From assembly GCF_017355835.1 (NCBI RefSeq), contig NZ_JAFEWF010000015.1:52018-116017 (forward strand): DNA of 64,000 nt, written 5' to 3'. The position numbers and the translations under genes were made by a program. The notes below the pieces were generated by a model. It worked only from the letters and a program-made list of their open reading frames with translations. It was not told the origin of the DNA and did no database searches. The DNA comes from Desertivirga brevis (lineage in GTDB: Bacteria; Bacteroidota; Bacteroidia; Sphingobacteriales; Sphingobacteriaceae). How positions within the stretch are numbered: position 1 is the stretch's first letter; every line of letters begins with the position of its first letter. Below are positions 8,979 to 18,859 of the stretch, one piece after another.

Positions 8979-9155
8979 GTAAAAAAACAGTTTTTAGTAA
9001 AGATGACATCACTGCATTGGGAACTTATTACCACTTGCCATTAGAAAAACTCAATAATTCCGGCAATCCGTTCTTCCCAAAGCTTAAAACTAATATTTAT
9101 AATGCGGGTTATTATAAAACTTTTAATGTTACAGCACAAATCATCAGAACATCCA

Positions 9156-10082
9156 ATGAACAGAATACTTGCTTTTTTGTTAGTAGCTTTTTTAACTTCT
9201 TGTCAAAACTCCGACAGTAAAAACCGGTCAGACACCGGCAAGGACGCTAAGACAGAGCATTCGAAGGAGGATAAAGAAGTACTCGAACCAAATAATATAA
9301 ACATTTACGCTTTACCTGGTGAGCTCAAAGAGATCTCTGGAATAACCTTTCTTGACGATCATACTGTTATGGCCATTCAGGATGAGGAAGGAATACTTTA
9401 CTATTACGATCTGAATAAAAAAGAAATAGTAAAGAAACAGGAATTCTGGAAAGGTAAAGATTATGAAGATCTCGTTATTGCCGGTAATGACCTATACGTA
9501 TTACAAAGCAATGGCACCCTTTATGAATTGAAAAATTTCAGGGCAGGAATAACAAAGCCTGCAATCTACAAAACGCAACTTAGTTCTGATAATAATATGG
9601 AAGGGCTCGCTTATGATCAAAAGAATAACCGGCTTCTTCTTTCTGTTAAAGATCTAAGCCTCGACGGAGACAAGTCGCACAAAGACATCTATGCTTTCGA
9701 CCTTAAAACAAAAACCCTTGATACGAAAGCGGTTTACTCAATAAGTTTAGCAGAAGTAGAAAGCTATTTTTCTGGCGATAAACTGGAAGAGTTTTCGAAA
9801 AAACTCCTTAAAAGAGTGGGTAACAAAAATCTCAACGAGGTTTTTAGAACTTCTGCTATCACCTTTAATCCAAAAACAGGAGAGCTCTACGCTCTCTCAT
9901 CCCTAAATAATATAATAGCTATATTGGATAAGAACAGTAAAATAACCCGAATCCTGGAGTTCGACGGAAAAGAGTTTAGTCAGCCCGAAGGCCTAGCTTT
10001 CGCCCCGAATGGTAAATTGTATATTTCAAATGAAGGAAAAAAATTCCCGGCTAATATAATAGAGGTAAATTATGCAGAGTAA
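9156..10082 (+). CDS. Lipoprotein with SdiA-regulated-type beta-propeller
   Basis: I place the start at the ATG at 9156, 18 codons inside the longest frame, because it begins a lipoprotein signal peptide (NRILAFLLVAFLTSC, lipid Cys at residue 15). The mature protein is about 290 residues. It opens with a charged linker, then a propeller-like repeat pattern: LKEISGITF, YEDLVIAGNDLYVL, NMEGLAYDQKNNRLLL and PEGLAFAPNGKLYISNEG. These resemble the SdiA-regulated family (PF06977) and phytase-like propellers. Acidic residues in the repeats could bind calcium. The stop overlaps the next gene by 11 bases, so the two are translationally coupled and probably act together in the envelope. Substrate unknown. 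Confidence 0.8.
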   Translation: MNRILAFLLVAFLTSCQNSDSKNRSDTGKDAKTEHSKEDKEVLEPNNINIYALPGELKEISGITFLDDHTVMAIQDEEGILYYYDLNKKEIVKKQEFWKGKDYEDLVIAGNDLYVLQSNGTLYELKNFRAGITKPAIYKTQLSSDNNMEGLAYDQKNNRLLLSVKDLSLDGDKSHKDIYAFDLKTKTLDTKAVYSISLAEVESYFSGDKLEEFSKKLLKRVGNKNLNEVFRTSAITFNPKTGELYALSSLNNIIAILDKNSKITRILEFDGKEFSQPEGLAFAPNGKLYISNEGKKFPANIIEVNYAE

Positions 10083-13000
10083 ACTAGTAAGGCACTTCTT
10101 TTATGTTTTGTTAAGTTTTCTTCCTTTAAGCGGCTGTATCAGCTTAAAGCCCTATTATGCAAAAAATCAGTCGAAATGGGAAGAGGTATCACCTCCGGAT
10201 TCTCTAAAATTAAAATATTCAGTCTTTCTGATTGGCGACGCCGGAAAACCGAACGAAAACCGACAGGAGCCTGTATTGAAGCTGTTGCAGAAACAGCTTT
10301 ACGACAGTACAAGAACTAAGCTTTCAGCTGTCGACACCAATTATTCGCGTCCTGAAGATATTATTATATTCCTTGGTGATAATATCTACGAAACAGGATT
10401 ACCCGAACCTGATGCTTCCGATAGAAAGGAGAAAGAGCGCAGGATTATCGAGCAGATGAAAGTGGTAAAAAATTTCAGAGGCAAAAAGATCTTCATCCCC
10501 GGTAACCACGACTGGAACGAGATGCGCCCCGGAGGACTTGCGGCTGTTAATCGCGAAGAAGCATTTGTGGAAGCCTACTTAAATGACGGAGACACTTTCA
10601 TACCAACAAATGGTTGTCCAGGCCCGGTCGAGCTTCAGGTAAATAAAGATCTGGTAATGATCCTTATAGACAGTGAATGGTGGTTACACAAGTACGAAAA
10701 GCCTATTGCTCCAGACAACGGATGTACTGCTGGAAGCAGGTTGGAAGTTATCGAGCAGATAAAAGACATCATTGTTCGTAATAAAGGAAAGAATATTTTA
10801 CTCGCTCAGCATCATCCACTGTTTACCAATGGTACTCATGGAGGATTTTTTACACTCAAAGACTATATCTTTCCACTTACCTTAATACGTGACAGGGCCT
10901 ATATTCCACTTCCAATCATCGGATCTATCTATCCCTTGATGCGAAAATACGGAGTATCTCCGCAGGATCTTTCCAACAAAGAGTATCAGCAGTTGAAAAG
11001 GGGACTATTGGCTATACTTGCTGACGAGCCGAATGTAGTTATGGCTACCGGACACGAACACGCCCTGCAATTGAACAAGTATGAAAACTTGAATCATATT
11101 GTAAGTGGAGCAGGTTCAAAATCAAGTGCGCTGGTAAAAGGAAATGGTGCCAGTTTCGCCCATGGACACAAAGGTTTCGCGCGGCTAAACTACTACGATA
11201 ATGGCCAATGCTGGGTAGAATTCTGGGAACCCGAAGGCGACGGTTCTACTGGTAAACTTATCTTCAGAACACCTTTATATGCAATTCCGCCAAAAAACAG
11301 GGCAGAAATTGCCGAAGAAAAACAAATAAATTATAAAGATAGCGTAAAAGTTATCTCTGCAGGAAAAGAATACCGTGCTAGCAAATATATGCGGCGAGTA
11401 TACGGCGAACACTACCGTGATACCTGGGCAGTGCCGGTTTCTGCACCCTATTTAGATCTTTCAACGTACGGAGGTGGATTAACCCCAATAAAAATGGGTG
11501 GAGGAAAGCAAACTACATCTCTACAACTTCAGGGTAAGGATGGAAAACTTTACCAGTTCCGCTCTATTAGCAAAGATCCCAGTAGCTTGTTACCTGAGGG
11601 ACTAGTTAAAACCTTCGCCGAAGACTTCCTTCAGGATCAAATTTCTTCGGCCAATCCTTATGGTGGCCTGGTTATACCACCTATGGCTAAAAAGATCGGC
11701 ATTTATTACGTTAATCCTCAATTGGTGTACATGCCTGCAAGTCGTCTATTAGGTCCCTATATCCAGCAGGTGGGCGGGAAATTAGGAACTATTGAAATAC
11801 GTCCTGACGAAGATGTATCGGGAGAAAAAGCTTTTGGCAATGCAGACAAGGCGGTAAGTACCCGGAAAATGTACGAGGAGATCCGCGAAGACAATGACAA
11901 TGAAGTGGATCAGAAAATGTTCCTGCGTGCCAGGCTTTTTGATATGCTGATCAATGACTGGGACCGGCACGAAGACCAATGGCGCTGGGCAGAATTTAAA
12001 AAAGATAAAGGTTCCCTATTCAGACCGATTCCACGAGATCACGATCAGGCATTTTCGAAATATGATGGATTTATTCCATCGCTTGTAAGCAGTGTAGCTC
12101 CTGGATTAGAAAATTTTACAGATAGAATAAAAAACGTAAAGAAAATAAACACCGCAGCCCGGAATCTTGACAGGAACTTTTTAAACGAACTAACACTACA
12201 GCAGTGGCTTGAAATTGCCAATGATATCAAAATTAAGCTTACCGATGCAACCATCGATTCGGCCGTTAGAAGTATGCCTCCAGAAGCCTTCAAGATCTCA
12301 GGTGCAGAAATAAGCGCTAAGCTTAAATCAAGGCGCAGCCAACTGGTACAAGTGGCAGAAGACTATTATAAGGAGCTTGCCAAAGAAGTAAGGGTTGCGG
12401 GTTCAGACAAGAAGGAGTTTATTGAAATTATTGGTAGAGGAGATAGCACAAGAATCAGGATCAGCAAAATCAATAGTGCCGAAAAGATCGAGCGGACTAT
12501 TTTTGATCGCTCATTTAGCAGATCAGAAACAGATGAGATTCAAATCTTCGCTTTGAATGGCCGAGACAGTATTATAGCAAGCGGAGACAAATCGAAAATA
12601 AAAGTAAGAGTGGTAGGGGGAGAAGGGAAGGACTACATTTCAGATAAATCCGAAGCCGCCCTTGGTAATGCCATTGTGTACTACGATAGTGATGAAGGAA
12701 ACAAAATAGAGAAAGGAGACAATCTTCGCACTCAGCTTTCTGCAAATCCTTACGTCCACTATTATGATCCGAACTGGTTCAACTATGATATAGCCACACC
12801 ACTTCCTTCGCTTGATTTCAATGCAGACGACGCTTTCTTTGTTGGAGCAGGTTTCTCCCGTATTCATTATGGCTTCAGAAAGCAGCCCTATAGCTACAAG
12901 CAATCCGTCAAAGCAAACTATGCTCCAAAAACAGGTGCGTATACAATAGGCTATCGGGGAGATTTCTACTCGCTTTTCAAACGTAATAATGACTTGCTCC

Positions 13001-13827
13001 TGCGCACCTCCTATAATGGGCCTAAATACACATTCAATTACTACGGAGAGGGAAACTCTACACCAAACATTGGTGATGATATAGACTTTTTCAGGGTTAG
13101 GACAAAGAATTTAAGTTTAGCAGCCTATTACCAAAAGCGCTTTACTGAAGCATTCCGGGTAGGCATCGGGCCAGGTTACGAGCATTACTGGCTGGAAAAA
13201 CAGGATAATAAATTCCTCACCAGTGCCGACTTTCCTGATAAAGAAGACACCGATAATCCTTCACGCTTTGCTACCATCAATACCTTCGCAAACCTTAATT
13301 ATGTAGACAAGGAGATATTCCCAACCCGGGGAATACGTTGGTTAAACAGCGCCAGATATTTCTCTGAAGTCAGAGGCACAGGCCACAACTTCCTTCAATT
13401 GAAAAGTAATTTGGCCTTCTACGGCACACCGAATTTTAGTTTCCCAATGACACTGGCAGTTCAATTTGGGGCAGCTACTAATATTGGCGACTATAAATTT
13501 TTCCAGGCAAACTCTCTTGGTAGCAATACCTATCTGAGAGGTTATAGAAATAACCGATTTGCAGGTAGAAGCTATTTGTTTAACAATACCGAACTTCGCT
13601 TAACAGTTTCCAATGTAAGGAACTATTTCCTTACAGGAACCTATGGGCTGTTTGGATTTTTTGATTCAGGTAGAGTGTTTTCAGATAATCCGGAAAGAAA
13701 TACCTGGCACACTGGTTACGGACCAGGAGTATGGGCCAACTTCTACAATAAGTTCCTCGTATCTGTTGGATATGGAATGTCTAAAGAAGGAGGCTACTTC
13801 TCCATCAACGGAGGTTTTGCTTTTTAA
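10072..13827 (+). CDS. Lipoprotein fusion: metallophosphoesterase, kinase-like middle region and Omp85-type outer-membrane barrel
   Basis: This is a 1,251-residue lipoprotein (LPLSGC, lipid Cys22). Residues 50-340 are a calcineurin-like phosphoesterase with the full ligand set: GDAG (Asp56), GDN (102-104), GNHDW (144-148), AQHH and GHEHA. Residues 430-740 form a second domain. It has a Gly-rich segment (GGGKQTTS), a YQFRSI strand, the loop NDWDRHEDQW (Asp631, His633) and RDHDQAF (656-662), which recalls the catalytic and metal loops of HipA/FAM20-type kinases. The C-terminal 350 residues are a BamA/TamA-like barrel with the LRGY motif and a final aromatic residue. Phosphoesterase-Omp85 fusions occur in Bacteroidota; their job is not established. 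The gene overlaps the preceding lipoprotein gene. Confidence 0.85.
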   Translation: MQSKLVRHFFYVLLSFLPLSGCISLKPYYAKNQSKWEEVSPPDSLKLKYSVFLIGDAGKPNENRQEPVLKLLQKQLYDSTRTKLSAVDTNYSRPEDIIIFLGDNIYETGLPEPDASDRKEKERRIIEQMKVVKNFRGKKIFIPGNHDWNEMRPGGLAAVNREEAFVEAYLNDGDTFIPTNGCPGPVELQVNKDLVMILIDSEWWLHKYEKPIAPDNGCTAGSRLEVIEQIKDIIVRNKGKNILLAQHHPLFTNGTHGGFFTLKDYIFPLTLIRDRAYIPLPIIGSIYPLMRKYGVSPQDLSNKEYQQLKRGLLAILADEPNVVMATGHEHALQLNKYENLNHIVSGAGSKSSALVKGNGASFAHGHKGFARLNYYDNGQCWVEFWEPEGDGSTGKLIFRTPLYAIPPKNRAEIAEEKQINYKDSVKVISAGKEYRASKYMRRVYGEHYRDTWAVPVSAPYLDLSTYGGGLTPIKMGGGKQTTSLQLQGKDGKLYQFRSISKDPSSLLPEGLVKTFAEDFLQDQISSANPYGGLVIPPMAKKIGIYYVNPQLVYMPASRLLGPYIQQVGGKLGTIEIRPDEDVSGEKAFGNADKAVSTRKMYEEIREDNDNEVDQKMFLRARLFDMLINDWDRHEDQWRWAEFKKDKGSLFRPIPRDHDQAFSKYDGFIPSLVSSVAPGLENFTDRIKNVKKINTAARNLDRNFLNELTLQQWLEIANDIKIKLTDATIDSAVRSMPPEAFKISGAEISAKLKSRRSQLVQVAEDYYKELAKEVRVAGSDKKEFIEIIGRGDSTRIRISKINSAEKIERTIFDRSFSRSETDEIQIFALNGRDSIIASGDKSKIKVRVVGGEGKDYISDKSEAALGNAIVYYDSDEGNKIEKGDNLRTQLSANPYVHYYDPNWFNYDIATPLPSLDFNADDAFFVGAGFSRIHYGFRKQPYSYKQSVKANYAPKTGAYTIGYRGDFYSLFKRNNDLLLRTSYNGPKYTFNYYGEGNSTPNIGDDIDFFRVRTKNLSLAAYYQKRFTEAFRVGIGPGYEHYWLEKQDNKFLTSADFPDKEDTDNPSRFATINTFANLNYVDKEIFPTRGIRWLNSARYFSEVRGTGHNFLQLKSNLAFYGTPNFSFPMTLAVQFGAATNIGDYKFFQANSLGSNTYLRGYRNNRFAGRSYLFNNTELRLTVSNVRNYFLTGTYGLFGFFDSGRVFSDNPERNTWHTGYGPGVWANFYNKFLVSVGYGMSKEGGYFSINGGFAF

Positions 13828-13850
13828 GCAGAGCCCCGGTAATAATAAAA

Positions 13851-13879
13851 AAAGCGGTTTAGGGATCCTAAACCGCTTT
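13851..13879. terminator. Intrinsic terminator between convergent genes
   Basis: A perfect 13-bp stem (13851-13863 with 13867-13879) closes a 3-base loop, GAT. It is flanked by A-runs on the left and a T-rich stretch on the right, so it can end both the phosphoesterase fusion transcript and the minus-strand subtilase transcript. Confidence 0.9.
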
Positions 13880-13899
13880 CTTTATTATTTATTTCTATC

Positions 13900-15642
13900 T
13901 TATTTACTTACCTCAGCTGCAAGCTTCAATGCATTATAGGCATTAACAACACCTCCTGTAACGCTGATATCGGATAGCTTTACCTTTTTATTTTCGCCGT
14001 CTTCTTTGATCTTTACTTTCTGATCAACCTTAACAACCGACCTCATAATAATATCTTTTACCTGGGGAGCTGTTAATGAAGGATAGTAAGAACGTATTAA
14101 AGCAGCTAAACCTGCTACCACCGGAGAAGCCATACTAGTTCCGTCTTCCTCTTTATATTTAGAACCAGGAGCTGTAGAGTTGATCTTAACACCAGGTGCA
14201 AATACATCTACCGAGTATTTTCCGTAATTTGAGAAGGTAGCAACAAGCGTTTCATCGTTCTTCCATTTAGATGCTCCTACTTCAATCCAATTTTTTGCCT
14301 GCGGACCGCTAAACCTCACAGAGTCAGGTTTAGGCTTAGGAAGCTCCATCGGACGCATCATACCTCCCATGCCCATCGTTTGCGGACCTCTTCCCTGTGG
14401 TCCTCTGGCCAGAAAATCAGGCCTGCTCCCTGGCAGATTAGCAAAGTTCACATTGGTGGTATCTGTATGGTAATACCTATTTGGAAAATTGTTACTAAAA
14501 TCATTGTTCTTTCCATCATTACCAGCGGCATGAACAAGAAGAACATCCTTTCTCTCGGCGTATTTCACAGCACTGTCCACTGCAGCTTTGTCCCATGAAA
14601 AGCTCTTCCCAAAACTCATGTTAATAACCTTCGCGCCATTATCAACCGCATATCTGATAGCGTTAGCAACATCTTTATCTCTTTCATCACCATCAGGCAC
14701 CGTCCTCACACCCATAATCTTAACATTATCAGCCACGCCTTTTATTCCTATTTTGTTCGTACGGTCAGCAGCGATGATACCAGCTACGTGAGTTCCGTGA
14801 AGGGCATCTGGACCAGTTATATCAGAATTTCCATAGATCCTCTCATAGCTATCCCTGTAATTATCACCAATGGAATCTCTTGGATCGAAAGACACATTAA
14901 GATGATAATTTAGCTGATTATGAAAGTATTTAACAGCATCTGTCAACTCCTCCTTAACGGCAGGGTAATCAGGGTTGTCCTTCAATTCCGACTTGATGAT
15001 CTTCAATACTCTGGATTCTACGTCGTTCTTGGCATTATAATCTTCTATATCCTTTTTAGTAACCGGCCTTTTTCCAATCCTTGCTTCGATTGAATCAAGC
15101 GTTTTAGCTACTACTGAGTAATTCTCATAACCTACCCGCGCTCTCTGCAACTTATCCATTTGCTCGGTCACCAGTTTCTTGTACAAAGAAAACTCCTTTC
15201 GTTCCTGCGGAGTAAGCGGAGTTGAATTAAGTACAGAGGCATATTTATCCTGATATATTCGCACCAGGCGAACTGCCTCCAGGTTATCAAAACGAACGTT
15301 ACCTTTTGCTGAACCTAGAAAATTCCATCCATATACATCATCTACATAACCATTATTATCATCGTCTTTGTTGTTTCCGGCAATCTCTTTAGGATTCTTC
15401 CACATTACATTCTTCAAATCCTCATGCTCCTCGTCTACGCCACCGTCAATAACAGCCACTACCACCGGAACGCTCTTTTTACCTTTTACAAGATCGTAAG
15501 CTTTCTCGGTGCTAATTCCAAAAACTCCATCTTTCTGAAGATCAAGGTTCTGCCAATTAGGCTTCACCTCCTCTTTCTTCTGTGCATATACGCTAAGGGG
15601 CAAGAGAAGCCCTAACATTACTATCCTATTTATAAAATTCAT
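13900..15642 (-). CDS. Secreted subtilisin-family (S8) serine protease
   Basis: The 580-residue precursor has a signal peptide (residues 1-20, ending VYAQ). The catalytic triad is complete: Asp66 in AVIDGGVD, His282 in HGTHVAG and Ser503 in GTSMASP, with the oxyanion Asn in HAAGND. About 215 residues separate Asp from His, where ordinary subtilisins have about 30. The insert is mostly charged and helical. A second insert near residues 405-440 is rich in Gly, Met, Pro and Arg. There is no obvious propeptide domain and no type IX sorting domain at the C-terminus. It is a single gene, ending at the shared terminator. Its target is unknown. Confidence 0.93.
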   Translation of the reverse strand: MNFINRIVMLGLLLPLSVYAQKKEEVKPNWQNLDLQKDGVFGISTEKAYDLVKGKKSVPVVVAVIDGGVDEEHEDLKNVMWKNPKEIAGNNKDDDNNGYVDDVYGWNFLGSAKGNVRFDNLEAVRLVRIYQDKYASVLNSTPLTPQERKEFSLYKKLVTEQMDKLQRARVGYENYSVVAKTLDSIEARIGKRPVTKKDIEDYNAKNDVESRVLKIIKSELKDNPDYPAVKEELTDAVKYFHNQLNYHLNVSFDPRDSIGDNYRDSYERIYGNSDITGPDALHGTHVAGIIAADRTNKIGIKGVADNVKIMGVRTVPDGDERDKDVANAIRYAVDNGAKVINMSFGKSFSWDKAAVDSAVKYAERKDVLLVHAAGNDGKNNDFSNNFPNRYYHTDTTNVNFANLPGSRPDFLARGPQGRGPQTMGMGGMMRPMELPKPKPDSVRFSGPQAKNWIEVGASKWKNDETLVATFSNYGKYSVDVFAPGVKINSTAPGSKYKEEDGTSMASPVVAGLAALIRSYYPSLTAPQVKDIIMRSVVKVDQKVKIKEDGENKKVKLSDISVTGGVVNAYNALKLAAEVSK

Positions 15643-16077
15643 ACCTTATTTTATCTAAGTGTTACACTAAACGTAGCATCACGCTAGTAAATTATTAACT
15701 AATTCCATAACTACAAAAATCCGACAAATGTGAATTTTTCTTTTAACAATAATTAACGCTTTACAAGTTTGTTTTAATTTGACAAGTATTAAGAACCCTT
15801 CCCCTTTTCATAGGCATTGATTATCAGACAATAAGTCTTGAGAAAGGTTTAACTTTAAATCTAGCTTCATTAATGATTTCATAACATCAAGTACACCTTT
15901 AGGAAAACCTGGCCATGTATATTTGATAATAGTTAAACATACTACTATGAAATACTCAGTTTTTCAGATGTTGGTTTCATTCAAAGAATGGCTTTTTTTA
16001 AAGGCTATGCAATCTTCCTTCCGCCATTAATTTAATTTCCAGATATTGGGGCGAGGAAAGAATGGCTTTGTGCCGTA
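15643..16077. other. Intergenic region between divergent genes, 435 bases
   Basis: This AT-rich stretch separates the minus-strand subtilase from the plus-strand GH1 gene and should hold both promoters. A TATATTTG sequence at 15918-15925 fits the Bacteroidota -7 box on the plus strand, but no clear -33 element precedes it. A 27-codon frame (15947-16030, starting MKYSVFQML) lies just after that box; I do not consider it proven coding. No RNA gene or repeat is seen. Confidence 0.4.
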
Positions 16078-17433
16078 ATGAAAGAGGATAATTTGCAGAA
16101 TTTAGAAAGAGAACAATTCGGAGACAATTTTCGCTGGGGTGTTTCGACCGCAGCCTATCAAATAGAAGGAGCTTTTGATGCGGATGGCAAAGGGCTGTCC
16201 ATATGGGATGTTTTTACCAATAAACGAGGAAAGGTAAAAGACCGGCATCATGGGCAAATTGCCTGCGACTTCTACAATTGCTTCCAGGGTGACATCAATT
16301 TAATCAAACAGCTTAATATCCCTGATTTTCGCTTTTCTGTTAGCTGGTCAAGGATCCTACCTGAGGGAACCGGCAAAATAAATCAATCGGGAATTGATTT
16401 TTATAAACGCGTCATTGACTTCTGCCTTGAAAGCGGTATCACTCCCTGGCTAACTGTTTATCATTGGGACTTACCCCATGTGCTGGAGCAAAAAGGTGGA
16501 TGGACGAACCGTGATGTAGTGAACTGGTTTTCAGATTTCACTTCTATTTGTGCCCAAAACTTTGGTGATACGGTAAAACATTGGATGGTAATGAACGAGC
16601 CCTCTGTATTTACCGGAGCCGGCTACTTTATGGGAATCCATGCCCCTGGTCGCCGGGGAATGGGTAATTTCGCTCCTGCCATACATCATACCGCGCTTTC
16701 TATTGCAGAAGGAGGACGCATCCTCCGTAGTAATCTTCCCGATGCGGAAATAGGTACTACTTTTTCCTGTACTCATATAGAACCATATTCTCACAGCAGC
16801 AGAGATCATGCGGCAGCAACAAGAGCCGACGCTTTATTAAACCGCTTGTTTATCGAACCTGTCCTTGGACTTGGCTATCCTGTAAATGATCTTCCTGTTT
16901 TAAGAAAGCTCGAGAAGCATATAAAACCAGGGGACGAAGCAAAACTTGCATTCGACTTTGATTTTATAGGTTTACAGAATTACACAAGAGAGATCGTTAA
17001 ATCGTCTTTTTTTACACCCTACATAGGCGCAAGATTGGTAAAAGCAGAGAAAAGAAAAGTGCCTATAACAACTATGGGCTGGGAAGTTTACCCTTCAGCA
17101 ATTTATCATATCCTGAAAAAGTTCGACGCCTACCCGCAGATCAGAAAGATCATTATAACCGAGAATGGTGCAGCTTTTCCTGATACCGTGGAAGAAGGGT
17201 CTGTAAGAGATGAAAAAAGGGTTAAATACCTTCAGGATCACATTGCCCAGGTATTAAAAGCAAAACAGGAAGGATGTAAGGTAGCAGGGTATTTCGTTTG
17301 GACGCTTACTGATAATTTCGAATGGGCAGAAGGCTATCATCCTCGTTTCGGATTAATTTATGTTAACTTCGAAACTCAGGAAAGAATAGTTAAGGATTCT
17401 GGAAAATGGTTCAGAAACTTTTTAAAGTCTTAG
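16078..17433 (+). CDS. Beta-glucosidase, glycoside hydrolase family 1
   Basis: The protein is 451 residues, the usual single-domain GH1 length, with no signal peptide, so it is probably cytoplasmic. The acid/base Glu174 is in MNEPS and the nucleophile Glu362 is in ITENG. The N-terminal signature FRWGVSTAAYQIEGA, the VYHWDLP strand and the C-terminal NFEWAEGY motif are all typical. GH1 enzymes cut beta-linked glucosides or galactosides from the non-reducing end. It is followed after 43 bases by an alpha/beta hydrolase gene on the same strand, which could be cotranscribed. Substrate specificity cannot be read from the sequence. Confidence 0.95.
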   Translation: MKEDNLQNLEREQFGDNFRWGVSTAAYQIEGAFDADGKGLSIWDVFTNKRGKVKDRHHGQIACDFYNCFQGDINLIKQLNIPDFRFSVSWSRILPEGTGKINQSGIDFYKRVIDFCLESGITPWLTVYHWDLPHVLEQKGGWTNRDVVNWFSDFTSICAQNFGDTVKHWMVMNEPSVFTGAGYFMGIHAPGRRGMGNFAPAIHHTALSIAEGGRILRSNLPDAEIGTTFSCTHIEPYSHSSRDHAAATRADALLNRLFIEPVLGLGYPVNDLPVLRKLEKHIKPGDEAKLAFDFDFIGLQNYTREIVKSSFFTPYIGARLVKAEKRKVPITTMGWEVYPSAIYHILKKFDAYPQIRKIIITENGAAFPDTVEEGSVRDEKRVKYLQDHIAQVLKAKQEGCKVAGYFVWTLTDNFEWAEGYHPRFGLIYVNFETQERIVKDSGKWFRNFLKS

Positions 17434-17476
17434 ACTGCGAAATCATCTTAATCCTTTTCCTCCTTTAATATCGCCT

Positions 17477-18589
17477 ATGGTCCGGCTACTACTTCTTGTA
17501 ATACTATTTCTACTATCTCTTTTAAGCATTTTCCCGGCTCCTACTTACCATCTCTGGCTTACAGCAATCTTGGTTACCGAGTATCCCTTACTTTTTATAT
17601 TTCCTTGCCTTGTATTGCTATTAAGCGGAAGATGGTCGGCCAAATATCAAATTTCAGGAACTATAGTGGGCGTTTTAGCTTTACTATTATTAGCATCTCC
17701 CCTTTTAAAAGCTTACATCACAGCAAAAACTCTGGTCTCCGAGCTGCATAACAACCAACCACCGGAGATCTCTCCCTTCAATCTGTCCACTTTAATAAGA
17801 AGAAGTAATACCAAAGAAGTATCGTACAAGGAGTTCACTTACAGTAAGACCGATGATAAAACGCTAAGCTTGAAGTTCTTCTCTTCTTTGGAAAAAGGAA
17901 TAAGACCTTGCGTAGTGGTGATCCATGGAGGCTCATGGAAAAGTGGCGATAACAATCAGCTACCTGAACTGAACTCTTATCTGGCTTCTGAAGGGTATCA
18001 TGTGGCCGCCATTAATTACCATCTTGCTCCAAAGTACAAAAGTCCTATTCCAGTGAACGATGTAAAGGAGGCCTTAAAATTCTTGAAAGAACATTCAACT
18101 GGCCTGGCGATAGACACTAGCCGGTTCGTACTACTAGGTCGTTCGGCTGGTGCTCAGATTGCCCTTCTAGCTGCTTACACCATTAAGGATCCAGGGATAA
18201 AAGCAGTAGTAGACTTCTATGGGCCGGCAGATATGGTTTGGGGGTATTCGCTTCCCGCAAATCCCCTGGTTTTGAATTCACGTAAGGTAATGGAAGATTA
18301 TCTCGGGGGAACCTTTCAGCAGGTTCCTGCCCTGTACCAAAAAAGCTCCCCCATCTTATTTGTGAACGAACGATCAGTCCCAACCTTAATTATTCACGGA
18401 AAAAATGATGTATTGGTTGCCTACGAACACAGCCAGCGACTATACAAGAAACTCCAGGAGAATAACATACAGACCTATTTCCTAAGCCTCCCCTGGGCAA
18501 CGCACGGGTTTGACTTTAATATAAACGGTCCCGGTGGGCAATTATCCACTTATGCAGTCACCTCCTTCCTAGAGAAGGTATGCAGGTAA
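17477..18589 (+). CDS. Membrane-anchored alpha/beta hydrolase (esterase/lipase type)
   Basis: This 370-residue protein starts with three or so hydrophobic segments in the first 90 residues (LLLLVILFLLSLLSIFP, LLFIFPCLVLLLSG, GVLALLLLASPLL), so it is anchored in the inner membrane. The hydrolase domain (about 115-370) has the oxyanion motif HGGSW, the nucleophile elbow GRSAG (Ser223), an acid in HGKND and a late His in WATHGF. This is the pattern of hormone-sensitive-lipase/BD-FAE type carboxylesterases. It may deacylate sugars or small esters. It lies downstream of the GH1 gene, and 270 bases without a gene follow (18590-18859), where I see nothing distinct. Confidence 0.85.
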   Translation: MVRLLLLVILFLLSLLSIFPAPTYHLWLTAILVTEYPLLFIFPCLVLLLSGRWSAKYQISGTIVGVLALLLLASPLLKAYITAKTLVSELHNNQPPEISPFNLSTLIRRSNTKEVSYKEFTYSKTDDKTLSLKFFSSLEKGIRPCVVVIHGGSWKSGDNNQLPELNSYLASEGYHVAAINYHLAPKYKSPIPVNDVKEALKFLKEHSTGLAIDTSRFVLLGRSAGAQIALLAAYTIKDPGIKAVVDFYGPADMVWGYSLPANPLVLNSRKVMEDYLGGTFQQVPALYQKSSPILFVNERSVPTLIIHGKNDVLVAYEHSQRLYKKLQENNIQTYFLSLPWATHGFDFNINGPGGQLSTYAVTSFLEKVCR

Positions 18590-18859
18590 AACTACCAGGG
18601 CAAAAGCATGGTAGTATTTCACATCAATATGTAAATATCCTATAAAATCCTGTTCCCGCGCATAATTAGCTTTGGTAAGCAAACTAATTTGAATCAAGTA
18701 CCAGTCCTTCCTTACCTATGAAACTCAAGGAGGATATTTTATAAATACGAGCTTAAGACCAGAGCGCGGGGATAGCATAACGTGAGGTAAGACATTTCTT
18801 GTTTTAAGCCTTTAGCTAGGAACATTTTATAACCATCAAAACCATTTCCTAAATAAACA

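Noticed and set aside
15947..16030. 27-codon ORF as a small gene
   Set aside because: It follows a -7-like box but has no -33 element, no recognisable features and a short length; kept only as a note in the intergenic entry.
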